In this document: piece by piece, positions 49,573 through 59,925 of the stretch
How positions within the stretch are numbered: position 1 is the first letter of the stretch
How the letters are laid out: each line of letters opens with the position of its first letter
Assembly: GCF_002443255.2 (NCBI RefSeq)
Contig: NW_019211454.1
Span: 9,136,248-9,200,247 of the forward strand
DNA length: 64,000 nt
DNA from: Varroa destructor
Taxonomy: Eukaryota; Arthropoda; Arachnida; Mesostigmata; Varroidae
Reading direction: 5' to 3'
The notes under the pieces: model-generated
Told to the model about the DNA's origin: nothing
Databases searched by the model: none
The model's input: only the letters and a program-made list of their open reading frames with translations
Translations under genes and position numbers: made by a program

Positions 49573-52220
49573 CTATATATACAAGAGCATCTATCGTGAG
49601 TTAGAATAAACCCATCGTAAGTTTTCTTCGCTCACTTGACACTTACCCCACTGAATAGCAGACAAGGGCATTATAATAAAAACATTTTCTTTTCCATATT
49701 TTATCATAGATAGTTAATTTAGAATGTCCATGATATTTAGCTTGCTTTTTTTGGCAATCACTTTGACTCATAATACACCCACGTTGATTTGACAAAGCAG
49801 AAAGAGCCGGTAGAAGCGTAATCTGTGCTATATTCTATTGATTCGTATAACAGAATGGACCGTGATGCCAGTGGCGACAATCGTTACCGAACGACCACTG
49901 TCGTAGTTTGACTACTATTTTTTGTTGCTTTACCATAGCAGTTCGCCATAGAAACGAAACTCGACCGGCCGGATCGTGAAGATGCGCCATATTCGTTCTG
50001 CTACTTTCCGTGTCAACAACGTTTTGATAATCACTTTGGACTTCGCTACTGAATAGTAACCAGAGAGTAATTAAGTGAAAAGTTCCTCTACAGTAGAAAA
50101 CAATAGGACCATTTACGATCTATTCATTCAGTATATTGTTGCGAGAATAGGTTCTCGTATGTAGATGTGTATTTTGTCTCATTTTTCGTTTACATGCGTC
50201 GTTTGAGCCCGGCATCCACAAACACCGTCACCGCCTAAATCATTCGCGTCAGCTTCGTACCTGTCTGTCTCGTCAGACTTCGTTAAGTCCACATCGTACT
50301 CGTAGCAAACAATGGGCAAATCTTTGTTTTTACATTTCTTGCCATAATTGCGATAGTACGTTTGAAATGGTATTCTTTAAGACTTCGAAGCCTTAGAACT
50401 ACAGTGACAGTTTATTCAATAGCGAAGATTGTCATGGATAATGGAAGTTACCCACTAAATAGAAGACTTGATGCAGGGCAAATTAAAGCTATCAACGCAT
50501 GTTAGGGGATCACGGCTCATCGTGATTAATGAAACGAAGAAACAGAAGGATGGCGCCGACTGAGTTCATATCAGATCTTCCGTTAAGCATTTCGCTTACA
50601 TAACTAGGTGGATGATTGCGCACATAATCGCTGGTGATTCGTTGGAAAAATGGAGAAACGATCAGGACAGAAAACCTCTTTTCGAACCTCTCCATGTTGT
50701 ATATTTTATTATCGACAACTGAACGGCCCATATTGACTTTTTTTGCTTCTTCTCCTAACTGTCTCGTTCTTCATGGTCTACGTTTGATGAAGGCCAGAAT
50801 TTGTTTGTTACTGCTATCTTCTTCACAAATGTATAGTCAGTATTCGCAGACAGGTCAAGCATTTGCCACAAGGCCTTATGAATAAAACTGCTAATAGGCG
50901 TAACCGCATCCATGGAGTGGCTAAGTAAGCAGCGCAACATATAATAGGACGCCTCATATACAGTTTAGATGAATGAGTAACACAATTCACAACGTTACAA
51001 GCAATTTTTATTAAAATAATGTACATATGCCAATCGTATGCCCTAGGATTACGTAACATATAATTTTTTTTACTTAACACACACACGTTTTACACATCGC
51101 TCCAAATGGGCCCTAAATCAACTTGATTCGAATACGTAAGGCTAAAAAACCTACACGGAAGACGTATCGAGAAATTAGTATTTAGGCAGGCGAAAACACA
51201 GACGTCCGTTTTTCAGCAAACTATTAACAAGGTCGAGGGCATTAGAAGCTATCATCGCTGTACGACCTCCACCACTTCGATACATATTCAAACGTGATAG
51301 CAGCGCGTAAATGGAGCACGTACATGTTATACGTCGTGCACCAGTTATTGTGAAACTGTTGTTCTTCCGATATGCATAAAATGTAAACACAACAAAGCTG
51401 CGATAGCGGGAGGCTTCAGACGGCCGTTTACGTTTCTTGACATCCCGTGTTTAAAAGGCAATCGATCAGTAATGTATCGCTGCTGTTCTTGTTACTGCTA
51501 CTCGTCGGGTAAATCCTATTGGAAGTTTTTCTCCGATACTATTTAGTAAACGAAGTCCTTTGTTTATTGTCCTTAGTGTTCCACCCCGCGCGCCTCTTGC
51601 CCTCACCCGAACAGATACCAGATCTAAACTTGTATTGCCGACGATAGTTTTTTCCGGTATACGGGCTCGCTCTATGGTGCCCGCAATGCACGAACACATA
51701 AACGGTACGACTCGTAGATTTGAGATACTCGGAGCGTTTATACGTTAACAAAAGAATGAAAAACTGCAGCGCAGACGATCATCAGGGCATTGTTTATCCA
51801 GTCCGAGGAGGATTGGCCTTTTAAGTAGGACAGACAGTTGTTCCAATAACAGTTTCTGTACATGAATACCTCTATAGGATAGTAATTGCCTGTTGGTGGC
51901 GATGACCACTTTCGTCCTCGGCTAAAACTACCGATCGGGATTAGCAATGAACCGTGCAAATTGTATAACAGGTGAGATCGTAGCACTGGGTGACGCCGCA
52001 CAGAAATAGTATACCGTTCGTTAGACTAACGTGTAATCACCCCAAAAAAACCTTCCATTGTTACATCCTTTCAAACACAAATAAACCAACTATGGCTAAA
52101 AACTAATCAGCTGATTTCACGTGTCCACTTTCCTCGTCCAATGGAGGAATCTTTGTCTAATACCAAACTGATAGAATAAAGCCATATTGGTCCCGTGTTT
52201 AACTGGTTAATTGGGCAACT
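49573..52220. other. Noncoding block
   Basis: Frames at 50510-51751 on both strands overlap and have no recognised domain. Nothing else notable. Confidence 0.45.
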
Positions 52221-52223
52221 TCC

Positions 52224-52560
52224 TTGTCCAAGCCGATGAAGCCATTGCCGCCCTGTGTTTTTCAGTCATACAGACGCATAGCTATAAAGGGACCAGGTAT
52301 AAGAACGCTTTTCCTAAAACGTGCATCGTTGTTTTACGGCATCAGACAACCAAAATGGTACACCGTGAGACTTCAAAAAGGACCCAGACATTACGCCTAT
52401 TGCACTTGTGGGACACAGGCGTTCGACGCACAAGGGCAGAACAGCACTGTCTATTGGATATATCGAAATAGAAGCTTGCCCATTAAATGATACTAGAAGA
52501 CTTGTATCCTTGGACGACGATGCCCCGAAACATCCATAGCCCAGGATAGCGTAGATCAAC
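52224..52560 (+). pseudogene. CDGSH iron-sulfur (CISD3-like) pseudogene
   Basis: The frame ending at 52490 contains QPKWYTVRLQKGPRHYAYCTCG, which follows the family pattern P-x-x-V-x-L-x-x-G-x-x-Y-x-x-C-x-C-G before the first CDGSH motif. The motif should continue x-S-x-x-Q-P-x-C-D-G-x-H; here it reads TQAFDAQG, which fits if about three residues after CTCG and the third cysteine are deleted and His has become Gln. Two of four 2Fe-2S ligands are therefore missing. A tail with SLPIK resembles the following L-x-P-I-K-F, and a shifted frame past 52490 faintly resembles the second repeat. CISD3 proteins are small mitochondrial 2Fe-2S proteins. The frame lacks an ATG start. It is probably a degraded copy, and chance resemblance is the main alternative. 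Confidence 0.4.
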
Positions 52561-52870
52561 GGCAAGAGGATTGTCGCTCACCTGAATCAGGAATGAACGC
52601 TACTGAGACAAAGCGTCGACTTTAATCGTGGAACATTGGGTCAAAACCTGTTCAGGTTGGATTTCAGCCGTCGATGAGGTTAGGTAGCCAGAACCAGGAA
52701 ATCGCCTACTGCAATATTTTAAATGGCGCAATTAGTAAAAACAGCAACAAAACAGAGCATCAAGCGAGGGGGAAATGAGTTTCGATCCTCTTCACCTGGC
52801 AGAAAGTACTTTTTCACAGATAAATAAATAGCGCTTCGTGCCTGGCCCCGCGTGCTGCCTGTACCTCAGC

Positions 52871-52896
52871 GTAAACGATACTGGCGGCAACCGTTG
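52871..52896 (+). repeat. Dispersed 26-nt repeat, copy 1
   Basis: A 26-nt segment beginning GTAAACGATACTGGCGGCAA recurs at 53682-53707 with two differences. The family is unknown. A looser relative (CAGTGGCGACAATCGTTAC) lies near 49870-49888. Confidence 0.6.
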
Positions 52897-52948
52897 CAGG
52901 CAACCACTGCCGACATAGTATAAACACGATGACTTTCACGAAACGTGA

Positions 52949-52989
52949 CAATTGCCGCAGCACTTCGTGCTGGCAAAAATTGTTATGAC
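52949..52989. repeat. Long imperfect hairpin
   Basis: CAGCAC-TTC-GTGCTG (52958-52972) is extended outward by GCC/GGC and by ACAATT/AATTGT with small bulges, giving a stem of about 14-15 pairs. The tiny loop argues against a canonical pre-miRNA. Confidence 0.5.
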
Positions 52990-53097
52990 CGCTTTGACGG
53001 TAACTTCATAGCTAGACGATGAACCGGCTAAATGGTTTTTGTCCTGTAATTAATCACATCACTCCTACTTTCCTAGCCATACATCTGCCCCCATATC

Positions 53098-53119
53098 TAT
53101 ATATATATATATATATATA
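53098..53119. repeat. (TA)11 microsatellite
   Basis: About eleven TA units, with weakly complementary flanks. Confidence 0.85.
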
Positions 53120-53277
53120 GGTGGTTTGGTAGAACATATATATACGTCAATTTTTTCGCGTGCGTGCATCGCCCGGCGAATCAAATCTTTTATCTCTAAA
53201 CCTATGTGTCTACCGACGCCGCATCAATGTACGCTTCATAGTCGGAATAGTGGTTTAGTGCTAGCTACTTCTGCATT

Positions 53278-53511
53278 ATGATGAATAGCGCTTATGTTAT
53301 TAAAGCAATCGTAGGCCATTTGTTTGGCCAATTATCGTTCCGACACACATTCGATTCGATCAAATTTTTGGGAAGCTCTTTAATATCGGTTGCCATGGTA
53401 TCCGACGCCACTAGCGCCATTGTCAACAGCTTAGCAGAGCGAAAAAAGACGGCGTCACAGAAAGTTAAAAGAGACATTTGCCAAGTGTGGCCATCGAATA
53501 TAATTGAATAG
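53278..53511 (+). CDS. Small 77-codon ATG frame, doubtful
   Basis: Starts ATGATGAAT, with a mixed hydrophobic N-terminal half and a basic Lys/Arg-rich stretch near residues 54-66 (AERKKTASQKVKR). The minus strand is also open across the same bases. No family is recognised, and this could be chance. Confidence 0.12.
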   Translation: MMNSAYVIKAIVGHLFGQLSFRHTFDSIKFLGSSLISVAMVSDATSAIVNSLAERKKTASQKVKRDICQVWPSNIIE

Positions 53512-53681
53512 GCAATATATGCACCCAAAGTATCGAATTGATATAGATGTATTCAAGACCTTGGTTGAATAGGCAAAGATTGCTTTCCCTAGTGAACGTG
53601 AAACTACTATAATAGTGTTAATTATTTATAACTTCTTTTCAGATCAATCAATGGCTCTGAACAAGGAAAAGCCACATGAAT

Positions 53682-53707
53682 GTAAATGATACTGGCGGCA
53701 ACCATTG
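53682..53707 (+). repeat. Dispersed 26-nt repeat, copy 2
   Basis: Begins GTAAATGATACTGGCGGCAA and matches the copy at 52871 at 24 of 26 positions. It lies about 810 nt away in the same orientation. Confidence 0.6.
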
Positions 53708-53754
53708 TTTGAAACGTGCAAAGATGCCACCAGCTGAAAACGCCTTTACTATAG

Positions 53755-53773
53755 ATTATTATTATTATTATTA
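53755..53773. repeat. (ATT)n microsatellite
   Basis: Six triplet units. Confidence 0.85.
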
Positions 53774-53998
53774 CAAACTTCTAATAATGATTTATCAAGA
53801 ATAGCCCCAACTTTTGTCATGCGTAGTAGATATAACACAAGTCATATTAAGATCTCTGAATCACACTTCCGCTCCCAAACCCCGAATAATTAATGTACAA
53901 CAAGAAAAAACGGAAGATAACCAATAGAAGCCAAGACAGCGGCTCGAAACCGTCTTTTTCAACTCATTCGAATGTAACCTATTCACAGATATTGCACT

Positions 53999-54044
53999 GG
54001 GGGGGGGGGGGGGGGGGGGAAGGTGGCGGGGAGGGGGGGGGGGG
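53999..54044. repeat. Poly-G runs near assembly gap
   Basis: G21 at 53999-54019 and G12 at 54033-54044, separated by a G-rich stretch. The corresponding part of the second copy after the gap (54510-54552) has ordinary mixed sequence, which suggests these G runs are low-quality base calls. Confidence 0.6.
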
Positions 54045-54054
54045 CCCGAGGGGT

Positions 54055-54409
54055 CACACCTGTTTTTAATTGTTTTTGATGGGAAAAAGTGGAAAAAAGG
54101 TATATAAGTCCGCGACTTTTTTAAGCTCTTTTTAGTAATGTAAAATAAAGATATTTTTTTTTTTTTTTTTTATATTTGGTGGGAATAAATAGAATTGTTT
54201 AAATACAGGATTCGCGAAGAATAGATCGACCCAATGCTATGCTGTTTTTTTTAACGTTCATCCTGTTACCGTGATGATAAGAAGAAGCAGCATAGCGCAA
54301 AAGGTACACAGACGGAATTGAAGCAAGCGTCATTTGTCTCACCGCACCTATTAGATATACATACATATATAGATTGCATACACAGTAATAGCATTAACAA
54401 TAACAATAA
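54055..54409 (+). repeat. Duplicated segment, copy before gap
   Basis: The last 238 nt match 54672-54910 with three visible differences. The first 115 nt match less well and differ mainly by homopolymer-like substitutions. The copy ends exactly where the N run starts. Confidence 0.8.
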
Positions 54410-54509
54410 NNNNNNNNNNNNNNNNNNNNNNNNNNNNNNNNNNNNNNNNNNNNNNNNNNNNNNNNNNNNNNNNNNNNNNNNNNNNNNNNNNNNNNNNNNN
54501 NNNNNNNNN
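54410..54509. other. Assembly gap of 100 N
   Basis: Exactly 100 N, a conventional placeholder for a gap of unknown length. Confidence 0.98.
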
Positions 54510-54552
54510 GGGGAGGTAAGCTGACAGGTAAGGTGAGGTGAGCCGACAGGTT

Positions 54553-54910
54553 CACACCTGTTATTGATAGTTATTCAGATCGAGAACAGCGAAAATGATG
54601 TATACACGTCCGCGACTATTTCAGCCTAGTTTGAGTAATGTAAATTAACGATATTTTTCTTTTTTTTTTTTATATTTGGTGGGAATAAATAGAATTGTTT
54701 GAAATACAGGATTCGCGAAGAATAGATCGACCCAATGCTATGCTGTTTTTTTTAACGTTCATCCTGTTACCGTGATGATAAGAAGAAGCAGCATAGCGCA
54801 AAAGGTACACAGACGGAATTGAAGCAAGCGTCATTTGTCGCACCGCACCTATTAGATATACATACAGATATAGATTGCATACACAGTAATAGCATTAACA
54901 ATAACAATAA
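54553..54910 (+). repeat. Duplicated segment, copy after gap
   Basis: Same order and length as 54055-54409, running smoothly into unique sequence at 54911. Preceded at 54510-54552 by GGTAAG/GGTGAG-type short repeats. Confidence 0.8.
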
Positions 54911-55475
54911 TCTAATACTCACAATGTGTGCACTTGCATAGTGTTTACGAAACCGGCGGAGCAGCGTGTGCCTACTAGCAGGGGAAGCAGGTGGAGGAGA
55001 CGATATGAACAGGAAAACCAAGTAGACGTTTATCTTCGTTAGAAATTTTCGCTGGTCCTATAGAGAACTTCTGCATGGTACTATCGTAGCCAGGGAATAT
55101 CGTCAACGTTCTCGATAAAACCAAGTGTTCGCTAGCTACTTCAGGGCCGAAACAGACTCATCAATGTTGCTAGTGCTAATTATACACTAGGGCTATAACT
55201 AATCAAGCATATAATAGTCTGCGTCAAAGAACACGCTTCTATGGAAGACTGCTTTATCTGTCAGCTGAAAAAGCATAAGTACCACACGCTAAATATAATA
55301 TACCAGCATGTGAAGAGCCAAGGAATTAAATTTAAAACCCTAAATTTAAAGCGGCTAAATTTTATATTGTAGCAGTGCTTTTCAATAATAAGTTATCTAG
55401 ATATATGTGGACAAGGATTGTCATAGAAAAGGCTCTTTGATCCTCAATAAATCGCGGCAAGCCAGTTGTAGCTTC
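54911..55475. other. Noncoding block
   Basis: Includes a 9-bp AT-rich hairpin at 55326-55349 (TTAAATTTA, loop AAACCC, TAAATTTAA). No gene. Confidence 0.5.
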
Positions 55476-55479
55476 AATG

Positions 55480-55501
55480 TTTTCAAACTGATCCAACGAT
55501 A

Positions 55502-55545
<44 letters not shown>

Positions 55546-55559
55546 GATCATTTTGAAAA
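55480..55559. repeat. TA microsatellite within 18-nt inverted arms
   Basis: TTTTCAAACTGATCCAAC (55480-55497) and GTTGGATCATTTTGAAAA (55542-55559) are complementary at 17 of 18 positions and enclose about 40 nt of TA repeat (55498-55541). The arms are far longer than chance. The element resembles a small foldback unit whose centre expanded as a microsatellite. Confidence 0.85.
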
Positions 55560-55639
55560 TGAGCAGGTAAACTATGATCATTGTCAACCTTAAAACTTCA
55601 TGTTTAAAAACGTAAAAGCTACTCTGAGGATTTAAATTG

Positions 55640-55692
55640 CGCGTGCTGCCTGACAACACCAAAATGTTTGATGCATTTGAATGTGTCGTATC
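55640..55692 (+). repeat. Truncated SINE tail
   Basis: GCGCGTGCTGCCTGACAAC and the following 30 nt resemble the tail of the two SINE units downstream (GGGCGCTGCCAGACAC...), so a third, 5'-truncated unit probably precedes them. Confidence 0.4.
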
Positions 55693-55693
55693 C

Positions 55694-55864
55694 ATCCCCG
55701 TCATAGCCTAGCGGGTAACGTATTTACCTGCTAATCTTAGGAACGCGCTGTGGTGTGGGTCGGGACCCGGGCATAGACACACAAACGTGCTTTGTTTCGT
55801 ACCGCGTGAACCAGCAGCTTAACGGGCGCTGCCAGACACAAAACTCGAAAACTTACAGGGTATT
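55694..55864 (+). mobile_element. tRNA-Ser-derived SINE, unit 1
   Basis: The head (55694-55775) has an A-box, TAGCCTAGCGGGTAA (55704-55718), closely matching tRNA-Ser TGGCCGAGTGGTTAA, an anticodon-loop-like CTGCTAATC as in tRNA-Ser(GCU), and a B-box-like GGGTCGGGACC (55757-55767). A tail of about 90 nt without tRNA similarity follows, containing GGGCGCTGCCAGACA. This is the structure of a Pol III SINE. The B-box has drifted from GGTTCGANNCC, so transcription is unlikely. Confidence 0.6.
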
Positions 55865-55872
55865 GCATACAC

Positions 55873-56040
55873 GTCCCCGTGAATGCTCAATGAATAACGT
55901 GTCTACTTGCTAACCGTAGAAACACACGGGAGTCTAGGTTCGAGTCTGGGCGTAGAAACACTACTTCGCACTTAGAGCCAGCTTCCTGGTGGAATTCCTA
56001 AGGGCGCTGGCGGACATTAAGCTTCAAACATTTAGGGTAT
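55873..56040 (+). mobile_element. tRNA-Ser-derived SINE, unit 2
   Basis: Begins GTCCCCG like unit 1, with a degraded A-box (ATGCTCAATGAATAA, 55883-55897), the anticodon-like TTGCTAACC and a good B-box GGTTCGAGTCT (55938-55948). The tail repeats GGGCGCTGGCGGACA and ends in TTAGGGTATT, as unit 1 ends in CAGGGTATT. The two units lie head to tail, 8 nt apart. The better B-box here and better A-box in unit 1 show independent decay. Confidence 0.6.
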
Positions 56041-59000
56041 TGGGTACCGAAGTAGTTGTAGCTCGTAATGCTGAGACTGGATTCCCCATATAGTTGCAGA
56101 GACTAGTATTCCCCATTTTATTTTCCGTTCTCTGACACAAACAACAACGATCAAGCACAGTTTGTAATGTTATTTGCGTGTTTCCATTATGACAATGTAT
56201 TGCAACTATTATTATTAGTACTTCCCCATAGAGGTGACTATCGATTTGGTGATTATCATCGTTGCAATCAAAGCTCAACACGGCTGTATATACATTTATT
56301 CACATAATGCCCCACACATATCAATATGTGTAGATTGTAATTGCATACCCGTCTTCTTATCCAGAAATCTTCACGATTACGCTCTAATGCGACGACGCAG
56401 CCGTCGACACAGCACGGCCTTGTTCCTAGATTCGTTCTTCTACCATCTCGCTGTCGCTAACGGCACAGTGCGCTTGGCGTCAGCTTCTTTCTGCAATCTT
56501 TATTACCGCCAAAATCGTACCCCACAAGCGCCGCATTTGATATCACACATCACCGGACTAATACTGGATATAATGTTTGTGTGAAACGCACCGACATAAT
56601 CCACTGCTGGCTGTCCCGGTAGGATCGTTTGATTATTGTCGAATGTCGCCCCTGCTTGTGCTTCTTACACGATGCCACAGAGCTTCATTTACCGCCGCGT
56701 CACGTCGGTGATCAGACAACACCGAAAAGGTCTTCTTGCCTGACCGATGCACCAATGCCAGTTGAACATCAGCATGAACAGCAGAAAGCAAAAACGCTAT
56801 TCATTTGACTCTGCCTTAGACGCTCGCGTTCTTCGGCGCGAAGGAACATTACCGTTACTCTAGCGTTCACCGGCTTCGATGAACGCGCCAGCAGTTCCGT
56901 AGCATTGCACTGGCCAAGTATCCAACTAACGTCGACGTTCTGGAAGAACCGAATCGCTTACGGCTCAGGTGCACGCCGTATACAGACATACTCTCATCAA
57001 TCTATAATATTCCTGTACGTCTGCTTTCCATTGATCGAAAAACGCTTTACTCTGCTGCAGGACCGGGCGACAAAGACGAAAAAAAGAAGGACAAACAACG
57101 CGAAAAGGGTAGTTGAAGGCGTATTAGTACGTTTACACTATGTGGCTCTTGGCGCGGACTATTGAATGCGTTACTACGTTAGAAGTCGACGGTATCGACG
57201 ATGAAGACGGTCAGTTTGGTTGATAATTTTCCCTCGTCTCTGGCGTTCCTTCTACTTCTTTTTTCTCTCTGTCTCCCTGGCTGAGCGTTTCTGCAATTTT
57301 TCAGAGCAATCAGGGTACGTACTACCTCTATGGTTTTTTCTCAAACGATGTTTCGCATTTCTGGCTGATATACTTTCGTCGTATAATTGATGGGAATCTT
57401 TTCCGTCCGAAGCCGATACGTAGCCAGCGGCGCACACAGCTTGCTCTCAAGCGTGTGATCTCATCGAGCACATGGGGCTAAGCCTGTACGGATGATTAAG
57501 GCCAAACGCCAAAGTTACTATTCGAGATTATAAGTTCTATGGCATGCTATAGTCAATGATAACAGCACTAGAGTAGAAAAACATGGCTGGCTCTTTTGCA
57601 TTTATGCTATGTGCATTGATTGAGCAAGAAGTTGTTATCGACGACAGAATGCGCGGCTAAACATGTTCATATAGGCTAGATGGGGACAATAAACAAGCGA
57701 AAGCCGGAATCAGTACGTAGGGACTTGATACTTATGGATCATACAGGACATACGTTCGCGCACATGTATCTAATGCGCATACATTTGTAAGGACAAAGTA
57801 GTATAAAAAGTCTACGGAAGGCTTGCGATAAAAAGCGAATTCTTCACGACGCGCGAGGAAGACTGCGGTGATGGCATTGTGGTTGGTTGCCTGGAGTGTG
57901 CCGCATCGGACTTCAAGGAGATAACTGACATGCAACGGGTGAATAAAATAAAAAAAAAAAACTAGGTATACGTAACTTGCGTGGCGGATCAGGGATATGC
58001 AAATGCATAGAAATCATGTCACGAGAACGAAAAGAGCTTGTTGTTATGGCAGTTATTCCACAAGTGATCACTATATCGAATCGCCCATCGAGACGCCATC
58101 ATGAATAGCAACTCGACATTAACAGTAAAAGAGTCTGCGTTCAGCAGTTCCAGATGTACCGTAACGTAACACTCATAATTTCACTGCAGAGATACGAAAA
58201 GCTACTGATCATAATGTCATGCACTGCCTCTTATCCATTTTCTATTTCAAGCCGCTTTTCACCAAGCGTGCCTTCTTTCACACGAGCTGATGTCCGCTCA
58301 AGGGTGAGTTACGGAATAGATCCGAGTGCAGCTGCGTTATTGGCATTCGATTTCTGGCCCAAACCACGACCCCGCCAACACTGTAGCCTACTAGCTCGCT
58401 CAAATCCAGCAAAAGCTGATCCTTTCATCACAGAGCCAACTGGAAGCAGCACAATCATGACGGGAGCATCGTTGTTCTACAACTCGGAATCTGTCGGCAC
58501 TTCATAACGATTACGTCGACGTTGCCGCCATCGAATGTTTTATCCCATTCGGCAAACCCAGACGGCGAGCAAATGAACAGACACGCACTAACGTCGTTCA
58601 GGCTGTGGTTACCGTTTCCTAACAGCGACCAATCTTCATTGGAAATACGGCCGTTGTTCCCGTCTGTCAGGATTCGCCCGTCTGTCGAGTTCCTCATTTG
58701 GTGCAATGACTACGACATTGGCTGTAGCGACAACAAGCTTCTCAATTGAGCATTCATTGGTGACGACACCGGAGGCGGGAGCAGCAACAGCTGTAGCATT
58801 GGCAGAGGTCGTTGTTGTTGTTATTATTACCATTGTTGTTGCCGTTTTCTCTGGGTATCGTCTGCTCGCAGGTAGATTTGTATTGCTATCGACGTCTATT
58901 TGCGTTTTCGTTGTTGTCGTATATGAGAACTAATGGGTCAGAGGTCAGCCCGAACACTAAATGGAGAGAATCTATCGCTGCAACCGTCATCGGCAGTTGT

Positions 59001-59885
59001 CGACGGCCTTAAGCATAAATCGACGTGACGAAGTCGAAAACGGCAACGACGCAAAGGACAAGGAAGGTTTAGCTGAGCGAAAACGCCAATGAAGAACCGG
59101 GCAGCTCACGAAGAAGCCTATAATACGTCTAGTAGAGGAAACTACTGCTACGACTAGCGTTTGTATCGAATCGCAGAGTATCCGAGACGAACGGCTCGGA
59201 AAGCCAGCCAACGGCGCCAATAGCGTGGCAGGCAGATGGATCCGACAAAGAACAAAGTGCCGGTAGCCGAAGGCGGGGAATTAAAACCGCCCACAACGGC
59301 GACTTTTGTTAGTTGCTGCGGAAGTGCGAAATCACAGGAAAAAATAAGTTGCATACAGTTACGCAGACGTGCACTATGCGATTACCCATAAGCTTGAGCT
59401 TGTCTATCTGAGACACAAATGTACTAGCCGTTAGTTATTTATTGCCTCCATCATTTGCTGTTTTAGTTGTCCTTTTTAGCGATTGATATTAATAATCTTC
59501 GAATATCATATATTGTTACTACTGCTATTATACAAGAAACCAGATGCTCGGGTCTGTCCGATTTCTACGATTGGATGACCAGTCATTGCTTCTGTTACAT
59601 TTTCGGGATGTCTTGTATCCTAACGTTTGTGGTTCGACCAGCTGCTCACGCGCCAACTTTGTGAACGAATCGACAAGTGTCCGTAAATTTGGTCCGGTAT
59701 TTGGTTACGGTAACGAGGAGCTCGACCTGCAATCAAGATAGTTGGAGCGTGCTATCCGTCATTTCTGTTAGTTCTCTGTCATCTTTATATCGACGATCTA
59801 TACATGTATCATTTTCTAACGTCACTGAAGCTTCAACCGTTTCACATGACCGCTCAAGCCATCCAGCCTGCACGAGGCAATAATT
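56041..59885. other. GC-richer noncoding block
   Basis: Many overlapping frames on both strands (for example 58154-58507 plus, 117 codons; 58455-58706 minus). Some are polar and plausible, such as the minus frame, but none has a recognised domain, and GC richness explains their length. TTG/GTT triplet-rich DNA lies at 58808-58850, and an A-rich tail with ATAAAATA at 57942-57961. No tRNA or element was recognised beyond the SINE. Confidence 0.4.
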
Positions 59886-59888
59886 GTA

Positions 59889-59925
59889 TCCTTATAGGGA
59901 CGTCCTTATAGGATATCCTTATAGG
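59889..59925. repeat. Triple TCCTTATAGG repeat
   Basis: TCCTTATAGG at 59889-59898, 59903-59912 and 59916-59925, spaced 14 and 13 nt. A small minisatellite or a clustered binding site. Confidence 0.75.

Noticed and set aside
54318..54524. Frame spanning the N gap
   Set aside because: Translation across unknown bases has no meaning.
58808..58933. Leu/Val-rich signal-peptide frame
   Set aside because: The hydrophobic stretch is the translation of a TTG/GTT triplet repeat and the start is not ATG.
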